Program-made: the position numbers and the translations under genes
The notes under the pieces: generated by a model
The model's input: only the letters and a program-made list of their open reading frames with translations
Database searches by the model: none
Told to the model about the DNA's origin: nothing
NCBI RefSeq assembly: GCF_900090145.1
Contig: NZ_FMHI01000003.1
Coordinates: 86,228 to 150,227 of the forward strand
Direction: 5' to 3'
Origin: Streptomyces sp. WMMB 322
Lineage (GTDB): Bacteria; Actinomycetota; Actinomycetes; Streptomycetales; Streptomycetaceae
DNA length: 64,000 bases
Shown here: positions 45,314 to 54,523 of the stretch, in pieces
Layout of the letters: each line of letters begins with the position of its first letter
How positions within the stretch are numbered: position 1 is the stretch's first letter

Positions 45314-46096
45314 TCACACCAGCAGCCACAGGCCCTTCGCCGCCGTTGCGACTCCGCCGGCGAGCGCGAGCCCCAGGATGATGCGGCGCGCCCCCTTTTC
45401 CGGAGTACGGGCCGCGAGCAGATGCCCGAGCACGATGCCCGCGGCCATGGTTCCGGCGACCAGCAGCCAGGCGGGACGCGTCAGCTGGGGAAGTCCCTTG
45501 ACGGAGGCCGACATCAGGTTGACGACGAGTCCGTAGAACTGGGCGTTGGGCACGAACTCGGCAGCCCTCCAGCCCGCGTTGACCGCGTAGAGGGAGAGCG
45601 CGGGACCGCCGGTCCCCGCGGCCGAGTTCATGAATCCACTGGCCGCGCCGGCCGCCACGGCACCGCCCCTTCCATGCAGGGCCCTGATACGGGCGCCGCA
45701 CAACACCAGCAGCACGGCGGCGGTGATGAGTCCACCGAACGCGGTGAGCAGCACGGGCTCCGGGAGCCGCAGTGCGAGCCACGCTCCCAGGGGCACCGTG
45801 AGGGCCGCGGCGGCGACGAGCGGGACCATCGTCGCCAGCCGTACCTGCCGCCAGCTCGTCGCGAGCCCCGCGACGCCGATGACGACGCCGGCGCAGTTGA
45901 CCAGCGCGACACCCTGCACGGGCCCCATGAGCAGCACCAGTCCGGGGGAGGCGAGGAGCCCGAAGCCGATGCCGGCCAGCCGCTGGACCGACGAGCCCAG
46001 CAGCACTACGCCGCCGAGCAGGGTGAGGAAGGACCAGCCGCTGATCACACCCCGAAAGTAGATGCCGGCGCTGGAGGGCTGTAGAGCCTGGCGCAC
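45314..46096 (-). CDS. TSUP-family (TauE/SafE) membrane carrier
   Basis: A 260-residue membrane protein with about eight hydrophobic helices arranged as two repeats; the repeat marks are GFGLLASPGLVLLMGP near residue 45 and GFMNSAAGTGGPALSLY near residue 155. TSUP carriers move sulfite, sulfoacetate and other organosulfur anions, usually outward. The substrate is not evident from context. GTG 46096 is chosen: GGAAGGA lies five bases upstream. An in-frame GTG at 46048 would start just before the first helix. Confidence 0.85.
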   Translation of the reverse strand: MRQALQPSSAGIYFRGVISGWSFLTLLGGVVLLGSSVQRLAGIGFGLLASPGLVLLMGPVQGVALVNCAGVVIGVAGLATSWRQVRLATMVPLVAAAALTVPLGAWLALRLPEPVLLTAFGGLITAAVLLVLCGARIRALHGRGGAVAAGAASGFMNSAAGTGGPALSLYAVNAGWRAAEFVPNAQFYGLVVNLMSASVKGLPQLTRPAWLLVAGTMAAGIVLGHLLAARTPEKGARRIILGLALAGGVATAAKGLWLLV

Positions 46097-46271
46097 ACAT
46101 TCCTTCCGGAGTGCGGAAATTCACATCCGAAAAGCGAAGTTCCATCGGGAAATGCACCACACTCAGGGCCCCTCGGCCCGTGGAAACCTCCCCCGGCCAC
46201 GTCCCCGGCCACGTCCCCGGCCGCCTCACCGACCGCCTCCCGGAACCTGGTCCAAGTGCCGGCCCCAAGCC

Positions 46272-47240
46272 TCACGCACCGCCCTCCAGGGGCCCGCCGA
46301 GAGACCACGTGTGCGGCCCGTACGGGTCGTCGAGCCACGCCCACTGGAGCCCGTCCCTGACGGTCACTCCGTAGCGCTCCCGCTCGGGCCGGCCGGCGTC
46401 GCGCCACAACTCGTAGGCGTCGTACGGCGCCAGCGAACCGCCGGCGAGGCCGAGGAGGAAATGGAAGGAGCCCTGCCGCAGCGCGTGCGGAGGGACTGCG
46501 CACGCGCTCGGAACCGGGTGAACCTCCTCCCCCTGCGGGGCGCCGCCCCTGAGCGGCACGAAGTGCGCGGGCGTGGACAGGAAGCGGCCCTCGCCGTCCC
46601 GCGGCCCCTCCACGCGCAGCGGTACGAGCCCGGTGCCCACCGGCGCGAGGACCAGCGCCCCCGGCACGCTCTGCGCCAGCCAGGCGGGTGGCACCGCCCG
46701 CACCGCACACGTGGCGATGACGCGGTCGTAGGGGGCGTACGCGGGAGCGCCGAGCACACCGTCCCCCGTGACGATCCGTGGCCGGTAACCGGCGGCGGCA
46801 AGGTGCTCCCGGGCGGTGCCGGTGATGCCGGGGTCCAGGTCGACCGTGGTGACCCGCGCACCGCCCAGCCGGTGCGCGAGCAGAGCGGCGTTGTAGCCGG
46901 AGCCGGTGCCGATCTCCAGTACGCGCATGCCGTCCCGCACCTCCAGCGCCTCCAGCATGCGGGCCATCAGCGAGGGCTGGCTGCTGGAGGAGAGCAGCTC
47001 GCCGTCGCGCACCCGGGTGGCCAGCGGCTGGTCGTCGTAGACGCCCGAGAGCCAGCGCGCGCGGCGCTCCGGATCGGGGTCGTCCCGCCACAGCCGCTCC
47101 CGGCGCCCGCCGGAGACGGTCACGTAGTAGTACGGCACGAAGACCTCGCGGGGCACCTCGGCGAAGGCCGCCTGCCACGCGGGGTCGGCGAGCGCCCCGC
47201 GGGCGGCCAGACGACGCATCAGATCCGAAGCAGCCGGCAT
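46272..47240 (-). CDS. PCMT-like SAM-dependent methyltransferase
   Basis: A 322-residue protein of the protein-L-isoaspartate O-methyltransferase family, with the SAM motif VLEIGTGSGYNAALLA near residue 108, motif II in VTTVDLDPG, and DRVIATCAV as motif III. The usual PCMT length is about 210 residues; the extra C-terminal 110 residues (FLLGLAGGSL, LQWAWLDDPYGP) mark an actinobacterial subgroup, seen also near RiPP genes. No peptide precursor is adjacent, so repair of isoaspartate or an unknown carboxyl methylation is the most that can be said. ATG 47238-47240; divergent from the ABC exporter. Confidence 0.85.
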   Translation of the reverse strand: MPAASDLMRRLAARGALADPAWQAAFAEVPREVFVPYYYVTVSGGRRERLWRDDPDPERRARWLSGVYDDQPLATRVRDGELLSSSSQPSLMARMLEALEVRDGMRVLEIGTGSGYNAALLAHRLGGARVTTVDLDPGITGTAREHLAAAGYRPRIVTGDGVLGAPAYAPYDRVIATCAVRAVPPAWLAQSVPGALVLAPVGTGLVPLRVEGPRDGEGRFLSTPAHFVPLRGGAPQGEEVHPVPSACAVPPHALRQGSFHFLLGLAGGSLAPYDAYELWRDAGRPERERYGVTVRDGLQWAWLDDPYGPHTWSLGGPLEGGA

Positions 47241-47311
47241 GCCTCCACTGTGCTGCTCATGTGCGGTGCCCGCGAGGCTTGAATGTGACGTTCCGCCGAT
47301 AACCTCCGCGC

Positions 47312-48040
47312 ATGACATCGAAAGCGATCACGGTCGAGGGGCTGCGCAAGCGCTACGGGGAGACCAAGGCCGTCGACGGCGTCTCCTTCGAGGTGGAGCG
47401 GGGGGAGTTCTACGGCATCCTCGGGCCGAACGGGGCGGGCAAGACCACGATTCTGGAGATCGTCGAAGGGCTGAGGGAGCCCGACGAGGGCAGCGCCCGG
47501 CTGCTGGGAGAGTCCTCCTGGCCGCGCAAGGCGGAACTGCTGAACCGGATAGGCGTGCAGTTGCAGGCGTCGGCGTTCTTCGAACGGCTCAGCGCACGCG
47601 AGCAGATACACACATTCGCCTCCCTCTACGGCGTCCCGGGAGCCCGCGCCGACGAGATGCTGGAGACCGTCGGGCTCACCGACAAGCGCGGCACCCGCGA
47701 GAACAAGCTCTCGGGCGGCCAGGCGCAGCGGCTGTCCATAGCCTGCGCGCTCGTGCACGACCCCGAGCTGGTCTTCCTCGACGAACCGACCACCGGCCTG
47801 GACCCTCAGGCGCGGCGGAACCTGTGGGATCTGCTCCGCACGATCAACTCCGAAGGCCGGACCGTCGTGCTGACGACGCACTACATGGACGAGGCAGAAC
47901 AGCTGTGCGACCGCGTGGCCGTGATGGACCACGGCCGGATCCTGCGGGTGGGCGCACCCGCGCAACTGGTCGAGGAGCTGGGGGTGCGGTCGCTGGAGGA
48001 CGTCTTCCTCCAGCTCACGGGGAGGGAGTACCGGGAATGA
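47312..48040 (+). CDS. ABC exporter ATP-binding protein (DrrA-like)
   Basis: A 242-residue ABC ATPase. Walker A is GPNGAGKTT (residue 40), the Q-loop IGVQLQ, the signature LSGGQAQRLS, Walker B LVFLDEPTTGLD, and the H-loop LTTHYMDEAEQ. The short C-terminal part and EDVFLQLTGRE end are typical of the ABC-2 exporter group (DrrA, NodI). It energises the permease that starts at its stop codon with an ATGA overlap. The substrate is unknown; drug or lipid export is possible. ATG 47312 is 71 bases from the divergent methyltransferase start. Confidence 0.93.
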   Translation: MTSKAITVEGLRKRYGETKAVDGVSFEVERGEFYGILGPNGAGKTTILEIVEGLREPDEGSARLLGESSWPRKAELLNRIGVQLQASAFFERLSAREQIHTFASLYGVPGARADEMLETVGLTDKRGTRENKLSGGQAQRLSIACALVHDPELVFLDEPTTGLDPQARRNLWDLLRTINSEGRTVVLTTHYMDEAEQLCDRVAVMDHGRILRVGAPAQLVEELGVRSLEDVFLQLTGREYRE

Positions 48041-49116
48041 AGAGCTTCCTGAGCCTGTCGAAGGCCATGGCGCTCGGACTGCTGCGGGACCGGGCCGCCG
48101 TCTTCTTCATGCTGGTCTTCCCGCTGATGTTCCTGGCGCTGTTCGGCGCACTGTTCGACAACGACTCCACGCCCGGGGCGAAAATCGTCCAGGTCGGCGA
48201 CGTGAAGGTCCTCGACGACATCCCCGACCGGCAACGCGCGGAACTGCGCGGCGTGTTGAGCATCGAGAAGACGGACGGCTCGGCTGCCGCACGCACAGAG
48301 GCGCTGCGGAAGGTGCGCGAGGGCGACACGGACGCGGCCGTCTTCCAGGACGGCAAGGGCGAGATCGCGCTGCGCTACTCGGCAGCCGACTCGGTGCGTG
48401 CGGGCAACGTACGCGGCATCGTCGACTCCGTCGTCCAGCAGGCCAACCAGGCGGCGACGGGGCAGCCCCCCGCCTACCGCCTGACGACGCAGCGCGTCGA
48501 GGACGAGTCGGTCAAGCCCATCCAGTTCCTCACTCCGGGGCTGCTCAGTTGGGCCGTGGCGATGGGCGGCGTGTTCGGTTCGGCGTTCAACCTCGTCAGC
48601 TGGCGCAAGAAGCGCATCCTGCGGCGGCTGTGGCTGGCGCCCATCGGGGCGGGTTCGGTGGTCGGCGCACGGGTGGGCGTGAATCTGGCACTGGCGTTCG
48701 CACAGACCGGCATCTTCATCGGAATGGCGACGCTCCCCTTCTACGGGCTCCAGCTGGCCGGGAACTGGTGGCTGTGCCTGCCTCTGGTCGCGTGCGGCAC
48801 GCTGGCGTTCATGTCGATCGGCCTGCTCATAGGTTCGTGGGCGAAGACGGAGGAGGCCGCGAACGGTCTCGCGCAGATCATCGTGCTGCCCATGGCCTTC
48901 CTGTCCGGGTCGTTCTTCCCGCTGGAGATGGCGCCCGCGTGGGTGCGCAGCGTCTCCGACTTCCTGCCGCTGACACACCTCGCCGAGGCGATGCAGGCGG
49001 TGCTCAGCAGAGGTGAGTCCTGGGGTGCGGCGCTGCCCGTGATGGGCGGACTGCTGCTGTTCGCGGCTGTGGTCACGCTGATCGCCTCCCGGCTCTTCCG
49101 CTGGGACGACGCGTAG
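48037..49116 (+). CDS. ABC-2 type permease
   Basis: A 359-residue ABC-2 membrane protein. One N-terminal helix (residues 23-40) is followed by a 150-residue extracellular domain and five C-terminal helices (from about 175), the YhgE/DrrB-like plan. NGLAQIIVLPMAFLSGSFFPLE near residue 288 is the conserved signature before the last helices. Overlaps the ATPase by four bases (ATGA), so the pair is translationally coupled and forms one exporter. Confidence 0.92.
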   Translation: MKSFLSLSKAMALGLLRDRAAVFFMLVFPLMFLALFGALFDNDSTPGAKIVQVGDVKVLDDIPDRQRAELRGVLSIEKTDGSAAARTEALRKVREGDTDAAVFQDGKGEIALRYSAADSVRAGNVRGIVDSVVQQANQAATGQPPAYRLTTQRVEDESVKPIQFLTPGLLSWAVAMGGVFGSAFNLVSWRKKRILRRLWLAPIGAGSVVGARVGVNLALAFAQTGIFIGMATLPFYGLQLAGNWWLCLPLVACGTLAFMSIGLLIGSWAKTEEAANGLAQIIVLPMAFLSGSFFPLEMAPAWVRSVSDFLPLTHLAEAMQAVLSRGESWGAALPVMGGLLLFAAVVTLIASRLFRWDDA

Positions 49117-49368
49117 GGGCAGGCGGCACGCGGCGCTCCGGCACGCAGGCGGCGGGCCGGGCGCGCGGCGCCCGTTCCCCGGCGGGGGCGGGCGCCGTCG
49201 GCCGTGGGGGCCGCACGGGAGCGTGGCGGCACCGGCCGGGCACGACCGCGCGCTTCCCGCGCCGGAAGCGCGTCCGGCCCGCCCCCGGGCGTCCGGGCGC
49301 CCGGACCGAGGGAGGAGGGAACGACGCCACACGACGTCGCGGAGCAATCTGCGACCATGGAGGACGTG

Positions 49369-49770
49369 ATGGAGATTCCGCGCGGCAGCTTGCAGACGCA
49401 GACCTTCTACGAGCAGGTCGGAGGCGAGGAGACCTTCCGGCGGCTGGTGCACCGCTTCTACCAGGGTGTCGCCGAGGACCCGCTGCTGCGGCCCATGTAC
49501 CCGGAGGAGGACCTCGGCCCTGCGGAGGAGAGGCTGACCCTCTTCCTCATCCAGTACTGGGGCGGCCCTCGCACCTACAGCGACCAGCGGGGACACCCGC
49601 GGCTGCGCATGCGGCACGTACCGTTCAAGGTCGACCGCGCCGCCCACGACGCGTGGCTGAAGCACATGCGGGACGCCGTCGACAGCCTCGACCTCGCACC
49701 CGAGCACGAGCGTCAGCTGTGGAACTACCTCGTGTACGCGGCGGGGTCCATGGTCAACTCCCCGGACTGA
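49369..49770 (+). CDS. glbO: Group II truncated haemoglobin (trHbO)
   Basis: A 133-residue 2-on-2 haemoglobin. The expected residues are visible: Tyr at B10 in HRFYQGV, the [12 protein letters not shown] turn, Trp at G8 in IQYWGGP, and the proximal His F8 in LRMRHVPF. Group II proteins in actinobacteria bind oxygen tightly and are linked to respiration or to oxygen and NO chemistry. The ATG at 49369 was chosen because GGAGG lies five bases upstream; an ATG at 49357 would add four residues. Monocistronic and convergent with the next gene. Confidence 0.93.
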   Translation: MEIPRGSLQTQTFYEQVGGEETFRRLVHRFYQGVAEDPLLRPMYPEEDLGPAEERLTLFLIQYWGGPRTYSDQRGHPRLRMRHVPFKVDRAAHDAWLKHMRDAVDSLDLAPEHERQLWNYLVYAAGSMVNSPD

Positions 49771-49883
49771 GCGCCTCGTTCACCCGAAGCTGCGCGCGAG
49801 CGAAGCGGACGGGCCACAGGGGCGCACCGGCCGCAGGGGTGACACCGGCCGGACGGCGGCCAGGTGTCCGGAGTCGGACGGGG

Positions 49884-50546
49884 TCAGACGGGGGTGACGC
49901 TCAGCCCCGGCGCCTTGTCGCTGCCGCTGCGCACCGCCACCGAACCGGCAGGCGTGCGCAGCCGCAGCCATGAACCGGCCCGGAGAAGCTTCAGCTGTCC
50001 CCCGCCCGTGAGGAAACCCAGCGCGTGCGCCGCGTGCGCGGCACGCAGCGGCATTTCAGTCCTGCCCAGCGGCCGCGACCAGATCTCCTCGGCGAGCGCG
50101 TCGAGCCTCTCGCGGGTGCGCTCCTGCCGTTCCAGCTTCTCGGCACGCTCGCGGAATTCGCCGACAGCCGCCGCGGCGACCGCCCGCACCGCGTCTGCGG
50201 GGACCTCGCCGAAGACTTCCCAGCCTCCGCGCGGCGGCAGGACGCCCGCCCACGGCGGGCCGGTCACCGCCGCGGGCACCGTGAAGGCCTCGGCCGACTC
50301 CTCCACGCCTTCCAGGAGTTCCCCCGCCGAGACGGTGGTGTCCGCCTCCGCCGACTCCAGCAGCCGCGCCGTACGCACCACCAGCACCTCGAACCGGGCG
50401 GGCTTGGCGAAGAAGCCGACGACGCCGTTCCAGGCCTGGATGCGCACGGCTGCTGCCTTCTCCCAGCGCAGCAGCCGCTTGAGAAAGGCGCCGAGACCCG
50501 CGGCCTCGCCCGGGTCAGCGAATACGAGGCGCGGCCGCGCTGTCAT
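49884..50546 (-). CDS. Conserved hypothetical protein, overlaps the thioesterase gene
   Basis: A 220-residue soluble protein with no domain I can name. The N-terminal 60 residues (GAFLKRLLRWEKAAAVRIQAW) look structured; the middle is helical with an acidic/charged stretch, and the C-terminus is beta-rich (GSWLRLRTPAGSVAVRSG). ATG 50544-50546 lies 32 bases inside the end of the thioesterase gene, in another frame, so the pair is co-transcribed and likely translationally coupled. No alternative start removes the overlap. Found beside the thioesterase in an otherwise ordinary region; function unknown. Confidence 0.72.
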   Translation of the reverse strand: MTARPRLVFADPGEAAGLGAFLKRLLRWEKAAAVRIQAWNGVVGFFAKPARFEVLVVRTARLLESAEADTTVSAGELLEGVEESAEAFTVPAAVTGPPWAGVLPPRGGWEVFGEVPADAVRAVAAAAVGEFRERAEKLERQERTRERLDALAEEIWSRPLGRTEMPLRAAHAAHALGFLTGGGQLKLLRAGSWLRLRTPAGSVAVRSGSDKAPGLSVTPV

Positions 50547-50958
50547 CGAAGTAGCCCTCCAGGAACGCCCGTTCACCGGCGGTGAGCCGGCGCGGGTGCT
50601 CCTTCTCCAGGTCGTAGGGGACGATGACGGTCTCGGCCCGCACGTAGACCGTCCCCGCGTCCTTGATCTCGTAGGCGATGGTGGCCGAGGCCGCGTTCAG
50701 CTTCGTCACCCAGGTCTCGACCGTGACCGGCTCGTACCGGTGGAAGAGCGGCTTCAGATAGTCGATCTCGTGCCGGGCCACCACGCATCCGGCCTTGAAC
50801 GGCGCCGGCTCGTCCTCGGCGGCCACCGCCTCCCCCGCCAGCCGGAACATGAAGTCGATCCGCGCCTCCTCCAGGTAGCGGAGGTGGACGACGTTGTTGA
50901 CGTGCCCGTAGGCATCCATGTCCGACCAGCGCAGGGGGCACTGGTATGTGTGACGCAC
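50515..50958 (-). CDS. Hotdog-fold acyl-CoA thioesterase (4HBT type)
   Basis: A 147-residue single-hotdog protein of the YbgC/4-hydroxybenzoyl-CoA thioesterase group. The active-site block WSDMDAYGHVNNVVHLRYLEEAR holds the Asp and the HVNN signature. RHEIDYLKPL and the C-terminal strands complete the fold. It hydrolyses acyl- or aryl-CoA thioesters; the substrate is not given by context. GTG 50956-50958 is the start. Ends 32 bases within the next gene. Confidence 0.9.
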   Translation of the reverse strand: MRHTYQCPLRWSDMDAYGHVNNVVHLRYLEEARIDFMFRLAGEAVAAEDEPAPFKAGCVVARHEIDYLKPLFHRYEPVTVETWVTKLNAASATIAYEIKDAGTVYVRAETVIVPYDLEKEHPRRLTAGERAFLEGYFDDSAAAPRIR

Positions 50959-50977
50959 GTGAACCGATCAGCCTGCC

Positions 50978-52642
50978 TCAGCCGCGGGTGAGCTTCTTGT
51001 ACGTGGCGCGGTGCGGGCGCGCGGCGTCCGGCCCCAGCCGCTCGATCTTGTTCTTCTCGTAGGACTCGAAGTTGCCCTCGAACCAGAACCACTTGGAGTC
51101 GCCCTCGTAGGCGAGGATGTGCGTGGCCACGCGGTCGAGGAACCAGCGGTCGTGGGAGACGACGACGGCGCAGCCGGGGAAGTCCAGCAGCGCGTTCTCC
51201 AGCGAGGAGAGCGTCTCGACGTCGAGGTCGTTGGTCGGCTCGTCGAGCAGGAGCAGGTTGCCGCCCTGCTTGAGCGTGAGTGCCAGGTTCAGCCGGTTGC
51301 GCTCACCGCCGGACAGCACGCCCGCGGGCTTCTGCTGGTCGGGGCCCTTGAAGCCGAAGGCCGAGACGTATGCGCGTGAAGGCATCTCGACCTGGCCGAC
51401 GTTGATGTAGTCCAGCTCGTCGGAGACGACGGCCCACAGCGTCTTCTTGGCGTCGATGTTCGCCCTGCTCTGGTCGACGTAGGAGATCTTGACGGAGTCG
51501 CCGACCTTGATGACGCCGGAGTCCGGCTCCTCGAAGCCCTGGATCATCTTGAACAGCGTCGTCTTGCCCGCGCCGTTCGGACCGATCACTCCGACGATGC
51601 CGTTGCGCGGCAGCGTGAAGGAGAGGTCGTCGATGAGGACCTTGTCGCCGAAGGCCTTGTGCAGGTGCTCGACCTCGACGACGACGTTGCCCAGGCGCGG
51701 GCCCGGCGGGATCTGGATCTCCTCGAAGTCCAGCTTCCGGGTCTTCTCCGCCTCGGCGGCCATCTCCTCGTAACGGGTCAGCCTGGCCCGCGACTTGGCC
51801 TGCCGGCCCTTGGCGTTGGAGCGGACCCACTCCAGCTCGTCCTTGAGCCGCTTCGCGCGCTTGGCGTCCTTCTGGCCCTCGACCTTCAGGCGGGACTGCT
51901 TCTTCTCCAGGTACGTGGAGTAGTTGCCCTCGTAGCCGATGGCGCGGCCGCGGTCGAGCTCCATGATCCAGCCGGCGACGTTGTCCAGGAAGTACCGGTC
52001 GTGGGTGATGGCGACGACGGTGCCCGGGTACTGCGCGAGGTGCTGCTCCAGCCACTGGACGGACTCGGCGTCCAGGTGGTTGGTGGGCTCGTCGAGGAGC
52101 AGCAGGTCGGGCTGTTCCAGCAGGAGCTTGCACAGCGCGACGCGGCGCTTCTCACCGCCGGAGAGGTTGGTGACGGGCCAGTCGCCGGGCGGGCAGCCCA
52201 GGGCGTCCATGGCCTGTTCGAGCTGGGACTCCAGGTCCCACGCGCCTGCGTGGTCGAGCTGCTCCTGAAGCTTGCCCATCTCCTCCATGAGCTCGTCCGT
52301 GTACTCGGTCGCCATCTGCTCGGCGATCTCGTTGAAGCGGTCGAGCTTGCCCTTGGTCTCGGCGACCCCCGCCTCGACGTTCTCCAGGACGGTCTTCGAC
52401 TCGTCGAGCGGCGGCTCCTGGAGGAGGATGCCCACGGAGTAGCCCGGAGCGAGCTGTGCCTCGCCGTTGGAGGGCTGTTCGAGCCCCGCCATGATCTTGA
52501 GCACCGTCGACTTGCCGGCGCCGTTCGGTCCCACGACACCGATCTTCGCGCCGGGCAGGAAGCTCAAGGTGACGTCGTCAAGGATCACCTTGTCTCCGTG
52601 CGCCTTGCGCGCCTTGCGAAGGGTGTAGATGTACTCAGCCAA
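50978..52642 (-). CDS. ettA: ABC-F protein, EttA-type energy-dependent translational throttle
   Basis: A 554-residue ABC-F protein with two ABC domains and no membrane part. Domain 1: GPNGAGKST (residue 37), LSGGEKRR, LLLLDEPTNHLDAES. A charged linker follows (KQSRLKVEGQKDAKRAK region). Domain 2: GPNGAGKTT, LSGGERNRL, LLLLDEPTNDLDVET. The TRYEEMA and DWPVTNLSGGE spacing and length match EttA, which binds the ribosome E site and gates translation by ATP level. The start is TTG 52640-52642, giving MAEYIYTLRK-like LAEYIYT; no ATG or GTG fits. This rare start may keep levels low. Confidence 0.93.
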   Translation of the reverse strand: MAEYIYTLRKARKAHGDKVILDDVTLSFLPGAKIGVVGPNGAGKSTVLKIMAGLEQPSNGEAQLAPGYSVGILLQEPPLDESKTVLENVEAGVAETKGKLDRFNEIAEQMATEYTDELMEEMGKLQEQLDHAGAWDLESQLEQAMDALGCPPGDWPVTNLSGGEKRRVALCKLLLEQPDLLLLDEPTNHLDAESVQWLEQHLAQYPGTVVAITHDRYFLDNVAGWIMELDRGRAIGYEGNYSTYLEKKQSRLKVEGQKDAKRAKRLKDELEWVRSNAKGRQAKSRARLTRYEEMAAEAEKTRKLDFEEIQIPPGPRLGNVVVEVEHLHKAFGDKVLIDDLSFTLPRNGIVGVIGPNGAGKTTLFKMIQGFEEPDSGVIKVGDSVKISYVDQSRANIDAKKTLWAVVSDELDYINVGQVEMPSRAYVSAFGFKGPDQQKPAGVLSGGERNRLNLALTLKQGGNLLLLDEPTNDLDVETLSSLENALLDFPGCAVVVSHDRWFLDRVATHILAYEGDSKWFWFEGNFESYEKNKIERLGPDAARPHRATYKKLTRG

Positions 52643-52810
52643 GAGGAACCGTCCGGCAGTCAGTAGTTTTCGGTGCGCGGCTTCGCCGCATGGGCATACG
52701 GCACCCATCTTGCCGCACAAGGGCCCGCACCCCGAAACGGGGCGCAATGATGCACAGCCCTGCGGTTGCCGCCATACGCGAGTGCCGAGGCCGTCATGGG
52801 CGGTACCGGC

Positions 52811-54313
52811 TCACATCCGGTGAACGCCGCCGTCGTCCGGATTCTTCCTGCGGACCGCCAGCACGGCCATCGCGCCGAGCACCACGAGGCCGACCGCCGT
52901 GCCGGCCATCAGCACGGTGCCGCTCGCACCGGTCTCGGCGAGATCGCCTCCCGCGGCCCCGCCGGCCGCGGTCCCGCCGCCCACCGTGGCAGTCCGCAGC
53001 TGTGAGGCCCCCTCGGCGTCCGTTCCGGCCGCCGCGACGGGCACCGAGCTCTTGGTGGCGCAGTCCAGCACACCCGTGAAGTACCTCGTCGTGCCGTGCA
53101 GTCCCTTGAACGGAATCCGGTACGGCTGGTCCTCCCCCACCGGCACCCTGAACGTCCGGCTGCTCGCCTCCGCGACCGCGTGCTCGCGGCCGGCGAGCCG
53201 GAAGCGGAACGAGCGCTCACCGGCGTTGGTGACGGTGAAGTTCACGCCCTCCCGGGCACAGCTCTTCTCCGCCCGCACGGCGGGTATCGCTCCGCCCTTG
53301 GACCACTTGACCGTTGCGCTCGCGGAGACCGCCGACCGGCTGGACCCGGCGAGGATCTGTGCCTGGCTCGCGACATGACCGCCCACGCCCGTGAACGCAC
53401 GCCCGACCGGCACCTTCGTAGCGGCCTGCACCGTCAGCGAGCCCTCACCGCTCCGCCGCTCCTCCGGCACTTCGAGGTACAGCTTTGCGCCGTCCCGCAC
53501 CGAGGTCACCGGCTTGCCGTCGCGGCCCACGACCCGGGCGCCCGGCGAGCCGGAGCCGGGCGTCTGCGCGACCGTGACTCCGGGCGCTCCGGTACGCACC
53601 ATGAAGGGACCGAGCCGGCTGCCGCTGCGCCGGGCCAGGCTCTCGGGGACGAGGGAGAGCGACGCCTCGGGCTCCGCCATCCGCCGGGCCGACCGCTCCA
53701 GGTGATCGGCCAGCTTCGCGGCGGCGGGATCGACCGCGTCGATGCGGACGCCGCCGCTCTTGCCGGAGCCATCCACCCGGCCGTCCGTGAAGCGCCATAT
53801 CGCCACCTGTGTGCCCGCGGCCGCACTCTCCGGCGAAAGCTTCCCCGCGCGGGACTTCTTCGCGAGGGCCCCCAGGTCGTCCACCTGCGGGTAGGAGTGC
53901 CTGAGTATCCAGAGGATCTTTCCGGCGTCGGGGTTGTCGTGCAGCGACGTACGGCCCCAGTCCGTCTCGCCGTAACGCGCGTGCTGCTGCGTGGGGTTGT
54001 CCACGTCGAGGCCGTAGGTCTGCAGCCTGCCGCCTCCGTCGACGGCCATCTCGAAAAGGCCGGCACCGGTGGTCAGCTTCTCGCCGTCCTCGTGGACGAC
54101 TGCCTGGCCGTAGGTCTTCAGCCCTTCCAGAGTCGCTGTGGCACCACCCTGCCGTGACGGCTCGTCGCCGGTCGCCGCGGCGGCCGGAGCAGCCGTGGCC
54201 GTCACTCCTGCAGCAAGCAGAGCGGCGGTCAGCAGCGCGACGGCTGAACCTCGCACCGCACGTGCGGCCTTGTGCCCGCCCACGACGGTCACGACTCCGC
54301 GCACGAACCTCAT
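52811..54313 (-). CDS. Sortase-anchored TQXA/thioester-domain protein lacking the thioester Cys
   Basis: A 500-residue cell-wall protein. It has a signal peptide (cut after AAA near residue 47), a thioester (TQXA-type) domain at about residues 62-180, beta-rich repeats to about 440, and a C-terminal sorting signal LAETG (class E, LAxTG) with a hydrophobic helix and RRKN tail. In this family a Cys in LQTYCID and a Gln in AGTQVAIWR form an internal thioester. Here Gln169 is present, but the Cys position is Gly101 (TYGLD; codon GGC at 54011-54013), so no thioester can form. ATG 54311-54313 after GGAGGGG. Confidence 0.88.
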   Translation of the reverse strand: MRFVRGVVTVVGGHKAARAVRGSAVALLTAALLAAGVTATAAPAAAATGDEPSRQGGATATLEGLKTYGQAVVHEDGEKLTTGAGLFEMAVDGGGRLQTYGLDVDNPTQQHARYGETDWGRTSLHDNPDAGKILWILRHSYPQVDDLGALAKKSRAGKLSPESAAAGTQVAIWRFTDGRVDGSGKSGGVRIDAVDPAAAKLADHLERSARRMAEPEASLSLVPESLARRSGSRLGPFMVRTGAPGVTVAQTPGSGSPGARVVGRDGKPVTSVRDGAKLYLEVPEERRSGEGSLTVQAATKVPVGRAFTGVGGHVASQAQILAGSSRSAVSASATVKWSKGGAIPAVRAEKSCAREGVNFTVTNAGERSFRFRLAGREHAVAEASSRTFRVPVGEDQPYRIPFKGLHGTTRYFTGVLDCATKSSVPVAAAGTDAEGASQLRTATVGGGTAAGGAAGGDLAETGASGTVLMAGTAVGLVVLGAMAVLAVRRKNPDDGGVHRM

Positions 54314-54523
54314 GAATTTCCCCTCCGGGCGGCACAGACACGACAGTTGAGCGGTCACCGCAGTGACCGGATGGTCGCGTCGTGCTGTCCCGCCACACGC
54401 ACTGAAACCCCGTCAGCCACGCGGGGGATCGTAGGGAGCGGATGGCCCCCGGTCCCCGCGGATCCGGCCGTTCAAGCGTTCCGACTCGCAATCGTTATCT
54501 GAGAATCCGGCGGACCGGGACGA

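Noticed and set aside
41796..45536. A 1246-codon open frame on the plus strand
   Set aside because: It runs antisense to the PP2C and coiled-coil genes, whose motifs are clear; it is Arg/Gly-rich with no recognisable domain.
46272..47240. PCMT-like methyltransferase as part of a lanthipeptide cluster
   Set aside because: No LanB/LanC/LanM-type enzyme or precursor peptide is present; neighbours are a TSUP carrier and an ABC exporter.
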